Assembly: GCA_020638735.1 (NCBI GenBank)
Contig: JACKHZ010000008.1
Location: 186,001-250,000, forward strand
Reading direction: 5' to 3'
From: Planctomycetota bacterium
GTDB lineage: Bacteria; Planctomycetota; UBA1135; UBA2386
Length of the DNA stretch: 64,000 bases
In this document: piece by piece, positions 52,351-61,166 of the stretch
Layout: each line of letters opens with the position of its first letter
Numbering within the stretch: the first letter of the stretch is position 1
Translations under genes and position numbers: made by a program
The notes under the pieces: generated by a model
Told to the model about the DNA's origin: nothing
What the model saw: the letters and a program-made list of their open reading frames with translations, nothing else
The model's database searches: none

Positions 52351-53826
52351 TCAGAGCCCGGCAACGATGCCTCCCACCGCCTGGTCGATGTCGCCGGCGC
52401 CCAGCACCATGACCACATCCTCCGCGCCGCGCGCCGCCAGCGTCACGGCGACCAGGTCGCGCACGCTGCCGGCGACGCGCGCTTCGCCGCCGAGCGCCCG
52501 CACGGCGTCGACCAGGTCCGCGGCCTTGACCTGCGCCTTGATCTCGTCGGACTCGCGCGCGCCGTAGATGTCGACCACCAGCGTCAGGTCCGCCGCGGCC
52601 AGCGCCTCGGCGAAGCCGTCCATCAGGCACAGGGTGCGCTGGTACTGGTGCGGCTGGAAGGCGACCACGAGCCGTCGGCCGGGGAAGCGCCGCCGCGCTG
52701 CCTGCAGCACGGCCCGGATCTCCGCCGGATGGTGCGCGTAGTCGTTGACCAGCACGCCGCCGCCCGGGCCGGTGTGCAGCTCGAACCGCCGGGCCACGCC
52801 GCGGAACCCGCCGACGCCGGCGCAGGCTCCGGGCAGATCGGCGCCGGCGATGTGCGCCAGGCCGAGCGCGAACAGCGCGTTGAACATGTTGTGACGCCCG
52901 GCCAGCGACAGCTGCACGCGCGGCAGGCGTTCGCCGAGCAGCACCGGCACGAAGCCGAAGCGCCCCAGCTCGTCGCGCACCTCGACGGCCCGCAGGTCGG
53001 CCCACAGCCCCGAACCGACGGTCAGGATGCGCACGTCGCTGCGCAGGCTGGCGAGCACCGCCTTCGGCACGGTCTCCTCGACCAGCGCCGTGCCGCCGGG
53101 CCGCACACGAGCCAGATAGCCGGCGAACGCATCCACCAGGTCGTCGGTCGACGGATAGCAGTCGAAGTGGTCGTGATCGACGTTGAGGATGGCGGCGCCG
53201 AACGGGCGCAGGTTGTGGAAGCTGCGGTTGAACTCGCAGGCCTCGACGACGAACTCGCCGGAACCTCCGCCGTGACCGTTGCCGCCCAGCTCCGGCACTT
53301 CTCCGCCGATCAGGTGCGACGGATCGAGCCCGGCGCCGCGCAGCGCGGCGACCGTCAGGCCGGTGGTCGTGGTCTTGCCGTGCGTGCCGCCGATCGCGAG
53401 CGTGCGGCGGCCCTCGCTGAGTCGACCGACGGCCTCGGCGTACAGCAACGACGTGAACCCCTGCCGGACGCACTGCTGCACCTCCGCGTCCGCGCTCGGT
53501 ACGGCCGCGCTGCGGATCACGTAGCCGTCGGCGCCGGAGATGCGCTCCGGGTGGCAGCCGGTCCACACGTCATGACCTTCTTCGCCGAGCCGCGCCAGGA
53601 TCGCGCCGCCGCCCTGGTCGCTGCCGGTGACGACGCCGCCGATGCCGCCGAGCAGCCGCGCCAGGCCGCTCATGCCCGAGCCGCCGACGCCGACGAAGTG
53701 GAAGCGACGGCTGACGAAGCTCGTGCCCGGGATGCCCTCGGTGGTCGCGCTGGCCGCTGGTGCGGCCACTGCAGGCGCAGCAGCGACGGGAGCGGTTCGT
53801 GGTTCGGGTTCGAGGGCGGGGTTCAA
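52351..53826 (-). CDS. murC: UDP-N-acetylmuramate--L-alanine ligase MurC
   Basis: Adds L-alanine to UDP-MurNAc; 491 aa. It starts at TTG, which overlaps the murG stop (TTGA) and has a perfect GGAGG six bases upstream. Residues 1-35 are an Ala/Pro-rich tail; FHFVGVGGSGMSGLARLL (~43-59) is the UDP site; GTHGKTTTT (147-155) the ATP loop; and VNDYAHHPAEI the C-terminal signature. Translationally coupled to murG. The N-terminal tail is unusual for MurC. Confidence 0.95.
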   Translation of the reverse strand: MNPALEPEPRTAPVAAAPAVAAPAASATTEGIPGTSFVSRRFHFVGVGGSGMSGLARLLGGIGGVVTGSDQGGGAILARLGEEGHDVWTGCHPERISGADGYVIRSAAVPSADAEVQQCVRQGFTSLLYAEAVGRLSEGRRTLAIGGTHGKTTTTGLTVAALRGAGLDPSHLIGGEVPELGGNGHGGGSGEFVVEACEFNRSFHNLRPFGAAILNVDHDHFDCYPSTDDLVDAFAGYLARVRPGGTALVEETVPKAVLASLRSDVRILTVGSGLWADLRAVEVRDELGRFGFVPVLLGERLPRVQLSLAGRHNMFNALFALGLAHIAGADLPGACAGVGGFRGVARRFELHTGPGGGVLVNDYAHHPAEIRAVLQAARRRFPGRRLVVAFQPHQYQRTLCLMDGFAEALAAADLTLVVDIYGARESDEIKAQVKAADLVDAVRALGGEARVAGSVRDLVAVTLAARGAEDVVMVLGAGDIDQAVGGIVAGL

Positions 53827-54995
53827 GCGATGCCTCCGTGGGCGCGCTCGTCGCGGCCGGGCCCGGCGGGCGCCGGTCGCGGGCCTTCGCGGACTGCGCC
53901 GACGCGCGGCGTGTGAAGCTCGTGCAACAGGTCGTCGAGGATCGCCGTCGCGGCGTCGCGACGGCCGAGGCGCCGGCCGTGCTCCCCCATCTCGACGAGT
54001 CGCAGCGGGTCTGCGAACAGCGCCTCGAGGCAGCCGACCATCGCCTGCTGGTCGAGCCCCGCCTCCTCGAAGATCACCGCCGCGCCTGCGCGCTCCAGCA
54101 CCCTGGCGTTGTGCAGCTGCTGCCGGTCCTTGTGGTGCGGGTAGGGCACGATCAGCGCCGCGCGCCCGACCAGCGCCAGCTCGGCGACGGTCGTCCCGCC
54201 GCCGCGGCACACGATCAGATCGGCGGCGGCGTAGAGGCGGTCCATGTCGGCTGCGACCGGCCGGACGCGCACCGATAGCGCCCCGTCGCGCGACGCCGCG
54301 GCGTAGGCATGCCGCACCGCCTGATCGTTGCCGAGCCCGGCGAGGTGCACGACCTGCAGCCGTCGCCGCAGCGCGCCGAGCGCTCGCGGCACCAGCTCGT
54401 TGAGCACGCGCGCCCCCTGGCTGCCGCCGGTGACGAGCACGACCGGCACGTCGTTGCCGAGCCCCAGTTCACCACGGGCCGCGACCCGCGACTTGTTGCC
54501 GATGCCGGGACGCAGCGGGGTGCCCGTCAGCAGCGCGCGCGCGCCGACCGGCTCGGCCAACGGCAGGCCGAGGTAGACGCGCCGCGCCAGCGGGGCCAAC
54601 CAGCGGTTGGCGCGGCCCGTCACGGCGTTCTGCTCCAACAGGAACAACGGCAGCCCGAGGCTGCGCGCCGCCAACGCCGCCGGTACGGAGGCGCGACCAC
54701 CGGTGCTGACGACGCCCGCCACGCCGCGGCTTCGCAGCTCGCGGCGCGCGCGCAGCGTCGCGCGGAGCAGCCAACCCGGCATGCGCCAGGTCGCGCGCGG
54801 CGAACGCGACAACTCGAAGTAGGGCACCTCCGGCAGCTCGCGCTGCACGAGTTCCCGCTCGACGTCGCGCCCTTCGGTCACGATCGTCGGCTCGCAACCG
54901 TGATCCTGCAGCGCGCGCGCCAACACCAGCGCCGGCATCAAGTGCCCGCCGGTGCCGCCGCTCGCCAGGCAGATGCGCTGGGGCGACGTCGACAT
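53823..54995 (-). CDS. murG: Lipid II synthase MurG
   Basis: Transfers GlcNAc to lipid I at the inner membrane; 390 aa. SGGTGGHLMPALVLA (13-27) and the LLEQNAVTGRANRWLA motif form the N-domain, VTGGSQGARVLNELVP and VCRGGGTTVAELALVG the UDP-GlcNAc site. About 25 extra residues close the protein. Coupled to murC by overlap; follows the LysM gene by 2 bp. Confidence 0.96.
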   Translation of the reverse strand: MSTSPQRICLASGGTGGHLMPALVLARALQDHGCEPTIVTEGRDVERELVQRELPEVPYFELSRSPRATWRMPGWLLRATLRARRELRSRGVAGVVSTGGRASVPAALAARSLGLPLFLLEQNAVTGRANRWLAPLARRVYLGLPLAEPVGARALLTGTPLRPGIGNKSRVAARGELGLGNDVPVVLVTGGSQGARVLNELVPRALGALRRRLQVVHLAGLGNDQAVRHAYAAASRDGALSVRVRPVAADMDRLYAAADLIVCRGGGTTVAELALVGRAALIVPYPHHKDRQQLHNARVLERAGAAVIFEEAGLDQQAMVGCLEALFADPLRLVEMGEHGRRLGRRDAATAILDDLLHELHTPRVGAVREGPRPAPAGPGRDERAHGGIA

Positions 54996-54997
54996 GT

Positions 54998-55804
54998 TCA
55001 GCGGATCGGCAGCTTGATCGTCTGGCCGATCTGCAGGCTCTTGGCCTCGACGCGCGGGTTGAGTTGCTGGATCTCCGCCAGCCGGGAGCGGCTGCCGAGC
55101 TCGTGGATCGCGATGCCCTCGAGCGTGTCGCCCTTGGCGATCTTGTAGTTGCGGTAGGCGCCGGCGCGCTGCAGGACCTCGCCGCCGGTCACCGGCGGCG
55201 CATCCTGGCCGGACTTCGCCGCAGCGGCGGCCTGCTGGCTGCCCGGCAACTTGATCGTCTGGCCGACCTGCAGGCTCTTGGCCTCGACGCGGGGGTTGAG
55301 TTGCTGGATCTCCGCCAGCCGGGAGCGGCTGCCGAGCTCGCGGATCGCGATGCCCTCGAGGGTGTCACCCTTCTTGATCTTGTAGTCGCGCGACGCGGCG
55401 ACGGCCGGCGGCTCCTTCGGCTCGGGCTTCGGCACCTGCTTGGTGCTGACGGGCTGGCCGCCACCGTTGGAGCCAGGGCTGCCGGCACCGTCGCCGCTGA
55501 CGTCCGGCACCTTCGCCGTCGCGTTCTTCGGCCGGTCGAAGCCCTCGGCCGGCTGCAGCAGCGAATCGAGCGACTTGCCGCCACCGAACGCGGCCTCGAC
55601 GACGCCGGCGCCGTTGCGCTGCGCACCGCCCTGCACGTCGCCCGCCGACGGTTTGTTCGGCGAACCGCCGGGCGCGCTCATCGCGGCGGCCGGGTTGACG
55701 ACGTCCGGACGCACGCCGTCCGGTTCGCCCCAGATCGTCACCCCCAGGATCAGGAAGATGACGAGGCAAAGAACATAGAGGCCGTATTTCTCGAGCTGAC
55801 CCAT
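54998..55804 (-). CDS. Membrane-anchored protein with two near-identical LysM domains
   Basis: A 268-aa protein. One N-terminal membrane helix (~9-25, VLCLVIFLILGVTIW region) acts as anchor, followed by a ~115-aa Gly/Pro/Asn-rich linker and two LysM domains that differ at only a few positions: GDTLEGIAI(R/H)ELGSRSRLAEIQQLNPRVEAK, shown here as GDTLEGIAI and SRLAEIQQLNPRVEAK. LysM binds GlcNAc-containing glycans, so it likely holds on to peptidoglycan. The ATG at 55804 has GGAGG five bases upstream. It sits between ftsW and murG, the place where no LysM gene is usual, which points to a role in wall synthesis or division. Confidence 0.88.
   Translation of the reverse strand: MGQLEKYGLYVLCLVIFLILGVTIWGEPDGVRPDVVNPAAAMSAPGGSPNKPSAGDVQGGAQRNGAGVVEAAFGGGKSLDSLLQPAEGFDRPKNATAKVPDVSGDGAGSPGSNGGGQPVSTKQVPKPEPKEPPAVAASRDYKIKKGDTLEGIAIRELGSRSRLAEIQQLNPRVEAKSLQVGQTIKLPGSQQAAAAAKSGQDAPPVTGGEVLQRAGAYRNYKIAKGDTLEGIAIHELGSRSRLAEIQQLNPRVEAKSLQIGQTIKLPIR
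55010..55149 (-). repeat. LysM-coding direct repeat, copy 2
   Basis: About 140 bp that match 55247-55386 with roughly ten differences, counted by eye. It encodes the second LysM domain. The similarity at DNA level, including synonymous sites, indicates a recent duplication or gene conversion. Confidence 0.85.
55247..55386 (-). repeat. LysM-coding direct repeat, copy 1
   Basis: Partner of the repeat at 55010-55149, in the same orientation and offset by 237 bp. It encodes the first LysM domain. Confidence 0.85.
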
Positions 55805-55841
55805 CACACCCTCCGAACCACGTGTGAGCGCCGCGAAGCGC

Positions 55842-56993
55842 TCACGAACCGGAAACCACCACTTCGTCGGCGGTAGAGAACGACGCCGCGCGATCCGCTC
55901 GGACCGCGTTGCCGATCAATCCCACCGCCGCCAGACAGAACACCAGGCTCGTGCCGCCGGTCGAGACGAACGGCAGGTCGATGCCCTTTGCAGGCGCCCA
56001 CCCGCTGACCACGAGTAGGTTGACCGCCGCCTGCATGCAGATCATCAGACCATAGCCGCACACCGCGTAGCGCAGGAACGGATCCCGCAGCGAGCGCACG
56101 AGTCGGTAACACACATACCCGAACACGGTGAACGATCCGAGCACGAACAACGAGCCGAGGTAGCCGAGCTCCTCGCCGATGATCGCGAACACGAAGTCGT
56201 TGTGCGCTTCGGGCACGTGACTCATCTTCATCCAGCCCTGGCCGAGACCGCGGCCGAACGCGCCGCCCGAGGCGACCGCGACCAGGCCCTGGCCGACCTG
56301 CGAGCCGGGCTTGGTGGCGAACAGGTCGTCGAGGCGGCGCCGCACGTACTCGTGCTGTGTCGCGACGAAGGCGAACAGCGCGAAGCCGCCCACGGCGAAC
56401 GGCGCGAAGTGCAGGAAGCGCACGCCGGCGACCAGCGCCAGACAGCTGGCGAGGATCACCGCCAGCATCGCGTTGCCGTTGTCCGGCTGCACGGCCAGCG
56501 CACCGCCGAGCAGCACCGCGCAGCCCATCGCCGGCAGGAAGCCCCGGCGGAAGCTCGACAGGCCGGTTCCGGACCGGGCCAGCAGCCACGACACCGCCAG
56601 CACCAGGAAGAAGCGCGCCGGTTCCACCGGCTGGAACTGCTGCCCCCCGACCGTGATCCAGCGGTAGGCACCGTGACTCACCTGCCCGAGCAGGCGCGGC
56701 AGGATGCAGGCCGCGACCGCGGCGAAGAACAGCGGCATCGCCACCCGCCGCACGACGCGCATCGGCGTCACCGCGGCGACGAAGAAGGCGATCAGGCCGA
56801 CCAGCAGCTTGAGGCCCTGCTTGCGCAGCACGACGGCGGGCCCTTCCTTGTCCTGCGGGCCGAGCACCGACACCGCCATGACCAGGCCCAGGCAGCAAAG
56901 CGCCACGGTGACCATCATCAGCCAGTCGAGCTCCCGGACGTGCGCGCCTGGGGCGCGGGACGACGGGTTGCGGGCGGCGGGGACGGCGGTCAT
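55842..56993 (-). CDS. ftsW: Lipid II polymerase FtsW (SEDS family)
   Basis: A 383-aa SEDS glycosyltransferase, about ten membrane helices, which works with FtsI to polymerise septal peptidoglycan. QPDNGNAMLAVILAS carries the conserved Asp region (usual QPDxG), HNDFVFAIIGEELGYLGSLF is the signature segment, and GIDLPFVSTGGTSLVFCL the C-terminal signature. Its ATG shares a base with the mraY stop (TGATG). RodA is the alternative, but the cluster context favours FtsW. murD, usual before it, is absent. Confidence 0.94.
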   Translation of the reverse strand: MTAVPAARNPSSRAPGAHVRELDWLMMVTVALCCLGLVMAVSVLGPQDKEGPAVVLRKQGLKLLVGLIAFFVAAVTPMRVVRRVAMPLFFAAVAACILPRLLGQVSHGAYRWITVGGQQFQPVEPARFFLVLAVSWLLARSGTGLSSFRRGFLPAMGCAVLLGGALAVQPDNGNAMLAVILASCLALVAGVRFLHFAPFAVGGFALFAFVATQHEYVRRRLDDLFATKPGSQVGQGLVAVASGGAFGRGLGQGWMKMSHVPEAHNDFVFAIIGEELGYLGSLFVLGSFTVFGYVCYRLVRSLRDPFLRYAVCGYGLMICMQAAVNLLVVSGWAPAKGIDLPFVSTGGTSLVFCLAAVGLIGNAVRADRAASFSTADEVVVSGS

Positions 56994-58123
56994 CAGCGCA
57001 CCTTGAACAGCAGCAGGCTGCACATCGCGAGCAGGGCCGAGACGATCCACGTGCGCGCGACGACGCGGGTCTCCGGCATGCCGCCGAACTGGAAGTGATG
57101 GTGCAGCGGTGCGCAGCGGAACACGCGCTTCTTGCGCAACCGGAACGACGCGACCTGCAGGATCACCGACAGCGCCTCGGCCACGAACACGCCGCCGACC
57201 ACCAGCAGCACCAGCTCGGTGCGGCTGATCAACGCGGCGTAGGCGAGCGCGCCGCCGAGCCCGAGGCTGCCGACGTCGCCCATGAAGACCATCGCCGGCG
57301 CGGCGTTGAACCACAGGAAGCCGAGCGCGCCGCCGAGCAGCGCCGCCATCAACACCGCCATCTCGCCGGCGCCGGCGACGTGCGGCACCAGCAGGTACTG
57401 CGACCAGTCGACGCGGCCGACCGCGTAGGTGATGGCCGCGTAGGCGATAGCCGACGTGGCGACGCAACCGGCGGCGAGTCCGTCGAGCCCGTCGGTGAGG
57501 TTGACGGCGTTGGCCGAGCCGGTCAGCACCAGCACGGCGACCACCAGGAATGGCACGCCGAACCACACGCTGAGGTCGAACGACAGGTCCTTGACGAACG
57601 GTACGTAGAGGTGCGGGCCGCCAGCGTCGCCTTGCAGCGCGGCCGGGCCGAGCAGCCACAGCCCGACCAGCAGCGCGAGGATCGTCAGCGCCCCCTGCTT
57701 CTCGCGCTTGCTGATGCCGCGCTTCTTCTCGCCGGCCAGCCCCTGCCGCAGCTTCACGCGGTCGTCCCACAGGCCGACGCCGGCGAAGCCGCCGACCAGC
57801 ACCAGCGCCGGCAGCGAGTAGCGGTTGACGCCGTCGAAGCGCAACCACAGGGCCGCAGCCGCGAGGATCGCGCCGATCACGAACAACCCGCCCATCGTCG
57901 GGGTGCCGACCTTGTCCTTGTGCAGCTCCTCGAGCTTCGCCGAGCCGGTGCCGTCGATGCGCTCGCGCAGTCCCTGGTTGCGCAGCCAGCGGATGACCGC
58001 AGGCCCGAGCAGGATCGCCAGCAGGAACGCGGTGACGGCGGCGCCGCCGGCCCGGAACGAGATGTAGCCGAGCAGCCGACACACGTCGTCCGAGAACAGA
58101 TACGGCGCCAGCCAGTGGATCAT
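56993..58123 (-). CDS. mraY: Phospho-MurNAc-pentapeptide transferase MraY
   Basis: Makes lipid I from UDP-MurNAc-pentapeptide and undecaprenyl phosphate; 376 aa, ten membrane helices. GTPTMGGLFVIGAI, the WDDRVKLRQG Asp pair, NAVNLTDGLDGLAAG with the catalytic Asp, and the histidine box PLHHHFQFGGMPE are intact. Overlaps murF (ATGA) and ftsW (TGATG). Confidence 0.97.
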   Translation of the reverse strand: MIHWLAPYLFSDDVCRLLGYISFRAGGAAVTAFLLAILLGPAVIRWLRNQGLRERIDGTGSAKLEELHKDKVGTPTMGGLFVIGAILAAAALWLRFDGVNRYSLPALVLVGGFAGVGLWDDRVKLRQGLAGEKKRGISKREKQGALTILALLVGLWLLGPAALQGDAGGPHLYVPFVKDLSFDLSVWFGVPFLVVAVLVLTGSANAVNLTDGLDGLAAGCVATSAIAYAAITYAVGRVDWSQYLLVPHVAGAGEMAVLMAALLGGALGFLWFNAAPAMVFMGDVGSLGLGGALAYAALISRTELVLLVVGGVFVAEALSVILQVASFRLRKKRVFRCAPLHHHFQFGGMPETRVVARTWIVSALLAMCSLLLFKVR

Positions 58124-59637
58124 CGCGTCGCTCCTCCTGCGGCGTCCTGCGGCGCGCCGAGCGATGCGACCAGGCGGTCCACCAGACGATCGAGCGCGAC
58201 CCGGCGCGAGGCCTTGCACAGCAGGTTGTCACCGGGGCGCAGCATCGGCCGCAGCAACTCGTGCGCGGCGGCGACGTCGTCGACGCGGTGCACGGCGCGC
58301 TTCGACATGCCGGCGGCGATCGCACCGTCGGCGATCGGGCACGCGTCGGCGCCGACCGTGACCAGCACGTCCTGACCGCTCTGGAACACCTGTTCGCCGA
58401 GCCCGCGGTGCAGCACGTCGCTGTCGGCGCCGAGCTCGAGCATCGCGCCGAACACCACGACGTTGCGCGGCGACGGCCGCCCACCCTTCGGCCGCAGCCC
58501 GGCGATCGCCTGCAGGGCCGAACGCGCCGACTCCGGGTTCATGTTGTAGGTGTCGTCGAAGATCGTCACTCCGCCGACGAGCTTCGGCTCCAGCCGGCGC
58601 GCCGCCGACGGCACCTTGGCCAGGGTCTGCAGCACCAGCTCCTCCGGCACGCCGAGCCGGCTCGCCGCCGCGATCACCGCCAGCGCGTTGTAGACGTTGT
58701 GGGTGCCGAGCCGCGGCAGCGTCACCGGCCGCTCACCCTGCAGCAGGAACGAGGTGCCGAGCGCGTGGAACTGCACGTCGGTGGCGAACCAGTCGGCCTC
58801 GCGCGACACGCTGATCAACTCGACCGCCGCCGGCGTGACCTCGGCCATCGCGCGGCAGGCGGCGTCGTCGCCGTTGAGGATGCACAGACCGTCCGCGGCG
58901 AGCCCCGCCGGCAGCGCCGACTTCTCGCGGGCGACGCCGGCGACCGAACCGAGCCCTTCGAGGTGGGCCGGCGCGACGCAGGTGACGATGCCGAGATCCG
59001 GCCGCGCCACGGCCGTCAGCTGGGCGATCTCGCCCGGCGCGTTGGTGCCGATCTCGACCACCGCGGCGCGCGTCTCCGGGCACAGCTGGAACAACGTCAG
59101 CGGCACGCCGACCTGGTTGTTGTAGCTGCCGGGCGAACGCACCGTCGGCATCGCCGCGGCCAGCACCGCGCCGAGCCACTCCTTGGTCGAGGTCTTGCCG
59201 CACGAGCCGGTGATGCCGATCACCTTGGCCCGATGGCGGCGGCGATGCTCGGCGGCGAGATCGAGCAGCGCCTTGCCGCCGTCGCCGACCTGCACGACGA
59301 ACGGCCGCCGCGGGCCGGTGGCGCGCTGCCGCACCGCCGCCTGCAGCTCCTCCGTCATGCGCTCGACGACGACGCCGGCGGCGCCGTTGGCGACGGCCGT
59401 CGCCGCGAACGCGTGCCCGTCGTGGTTGGCGCCGCGCAGCGCCACGAACACCAACCCTGCGCAGTCACCGCGCGAGTCGGTGGTGACGGTCGCGGCGGCG
59501 CCGCCGTCGTGCAACACGCTGCCGCCGGCGGCCTTGGCGATCGCCTTGGCGGTCAGCCACGTCGAACGGGCGCCGCGATCCCGACCGGCCTTGCCGGCCG
59601 GGCTGCGCTGCGCCGAACCCTTCATCGGTGCAACCAT
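58120..59637 (-). CDS. murF: UDP-MurNAc-tripeptide--D-alanyl-D-alanine ligase MurF
   Basis: Adds D-Ala-D-Ala to the UDP-MurNAc-tripeptide; 505 aa. ATP loop GITGSCGKTSTKEWL (141-155), SYNNQVGVPLTLF, EIGTNAPGEI and the C-domain DDTYNMNPESARSAL (the conserved NANP-type motif reads NMNP). About 25 basic residues precede the first strand. GGGAGG lies before the ATG at 59637; a second ATG at 59625 overlaps the murE stop (ATGA). Confidence 0.95.
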   Translation of the reverse strand: MVAPMKGSAQRSPAGKAGRDRGARSTWLTAKAIAKAAGGSVLHDGGAAATVTTDSRGDCAGLVFVALRGANHDGHAFAATAVANGAAGVVVERMTEELQAAVRQRATGPRRPFVVQVGDGGKALLDLAAEHRRRHRAKVIGITGSCGKTSTKEWLGAVLAAAMPTVRSPGSYNNQVGVPLTLFQLCPETRAAVVEIGTNAPGEIAQLTAVARPDLGIVTCVAPAHLEGLGSVAGVAREKSALPAGLAADGLCILNGDDAACRAMAEVTPAAVELISVSREADWFATDVQFHALGTSFLLQGERPVTLPRLGTHNVYNALAVIAAASRLGVPEELVLQTLAKVPSAARRLEPKLVGGVTIFDDTYNMNPESARSALQAIAGLRPKGGRPSPRNVVVFGAMLELGADSDVLHRGLGEQVFQSGQDVLVTVGADACPIADGAIAAGMSKRAVHRVDDVAAAHELLRPMLRPGDNLLCKASRRVALDRLVDRLVASLGAPQDAAGGATR

Positions 59638-61157
59638 CCCGCCTCCCTGGCCGCCAGCGCGCGCCCCGCTTCGAGGCGATCGTCGAACGGCACGACGCTG
59701 TCCTTGAACACCTGGTAGGTCTCGTGGCCCTTGCCGGCGATCAGCACGGTGTCGCCCGACTTCGCGTTGGCGATCGCCTGGCGGATCGCCTCGGCGCGGT
59801 CGAGCACCTGGAACGACTCGCAGTCGCTGCCGGCGAGCCCGCCGACCATGTCGGCGACGATGCGCTCCGGATCTTCGCTGCGCGGGTTGTCGCTGGTCAG
59901 GTAGGCGTAGCGGGCGTGCCGGGCCACCGCCGCCGCCATCGGCGCCCGCTTGCTGCGGTCGCGGTCGCCGCCGCAACCGAACACCACGTGCAGGTCGCCC
60001 TCGGCCAGCTCGGCGAGCGTGCCGCAGACCTTGTCCAGCGCGTCGGGGGTGTGCGCGTAGTCGACGAACGTGCGCACCCGACCGCCCTGACCGATCGGCG
60101 CGTCGACCAGCTCGAGACGCCCCGGCACCGAGCGCGCGTCCTCCAGCGCGGAGGCGACCGTCAGCTCGCTGGCGCCGAGCGCCAGCGCCGAAGCGGCGGC
60201 CGCGAGCGCGTTCTGCACGTTGTACTGACCGACCAGGCGCAGGAACAGCTCGACCGCGCCGTTGGGCATCACCATGCGCAGCCGCGTCCCGTCCGGGCCG
60301 GGGCGCACGTTCTCGGCGCGCACGTCGGCGTGCGGCGACATGCCGTACCACAACACGTCGACGCCGCGCTGCAGTTCGTCGGCCATCGCCAGCGACGCCG
60401 GATCGTCGCGGTTGAGCACCGCCGTCGAGCCCGGGCCGAGCCCCTTGAACAGCCGCGCCTTCGCGGCGCGGTAGCTGTCCATCGAGCCGTGGTAGTCGAG
60501 GTGGTCCTGGGTCAGGTTGGTGAACACCCCGACGGCGAAGCGCACGCCGCGAACGCGGTCCTGGTCGAGGCTGTGGCTCGACACCTCCATGACGCAGGCG
60601 CTGGCGAAGCGGTCCGCCATCTCGCGCAGGTAGCCGTGGATGCGCACCGGGTCGGGCGTGGTGTTGGCGGCCGGGATGCGCCGCCCGCCGAACTCGTAGG
60701 CGATCGTGCCGAGCAGGCCGACCTGGCGGCGATCCCCCTGCAGACACGAGCGGATCAGGTGCGCGGTGGTGGTCTTGCCGTTGGTGCCGGTGACGCCGAT
60801 CACCGACAGGCCGTGCGACGGGTCGCGGTAGTAGTAGCGCGCCGCGTCGGCGAGGGCCTCGCGACAATTGCCGACCACCAGCACCGGCACCGGCAGCGAC
60901 AGCGCCTCCTCGGCGACCACCGCGACCGCGCCGCGCGCGACCGCCTGCTGCACGAACACGGTGCCGTCGTTGCGCGCGCCGCGGATCGCGAAGAACAGGT
61001 TGCCCGAGCGCACCTCCGCCGAGTGGAAGGCGAGGCCGTCCACCGCGAGGTCGCGCCAACGCAGCACTTCGCGCGGCTGCAGGCAGTCACGCATCTCACG
61101 CAGGCGCACGAAACCCTGACCGGACGGAAGTCCGGACGGGAAAGCCAGGTCTGTCAT
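59622..61157 (-). CDS. murE: UDP-MurNAc-L-Ala-D-Glu ligase MurE, meso-DAP type
   Basis: Adds the third stem-peptide residue; 511 aa. ATP loop GVTGTNGKTTTAHLI (121-135); HLDYHGSMDSYRAAK shows the carbamylated-Lys region. The motif DNPRSEDP in the C-domain (about 420) is that of enzymes selecting meso-diaminopimelate, predicting DAP-type peptidoglycan. Follows ftsI by 9 bp; overlaps murF. Confidence 0.96.
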   Translation of the reverse strand: MTDLAFPSGLPSGQGFVRLREMRDCLQPREVLRWRDLAVDGLAFHSAEVRSGNLFFAIRGARNDGTVFVQQAVARGAVAVVAEEALSLPVPVLVVGNCREALADAARYYYRDPSHGLSVIGVTGTNGKTTTAHLIRSCLQGDRRQVGLLGTIAYEFGGRRIPAANTTPDPVRIHGYLREMADRFASACVMEVSSHSLDQDRVRGVRFAVGVFTNLTQDHLDYHGSMDSYRAAKARLFKGLGPGSTAVLNRDDPASLAMADELQRGVDVLWYGMSPHADVRAENVRPGPDGTRLRMVMPNGAVELFLRLVGQYNVQNALAAAASALALGASELTVASALEDARSVPGRLELVDAPIGQGGRVRTFVDYAHTPDALDKVCGTLAELAEGDLHVVFGCGGDRDRSKRAPMAAAVARHARYAYLTSDNPRSEDPERIVADMVGGLAGSDCESFQVLDRAEAIRQAIANAKSGDTVLIAGKGHETYQVFKDSVVPFDDRLEAGRALAAREAGWLHR

Positions 61158-61166
61158 CTACCGCCC

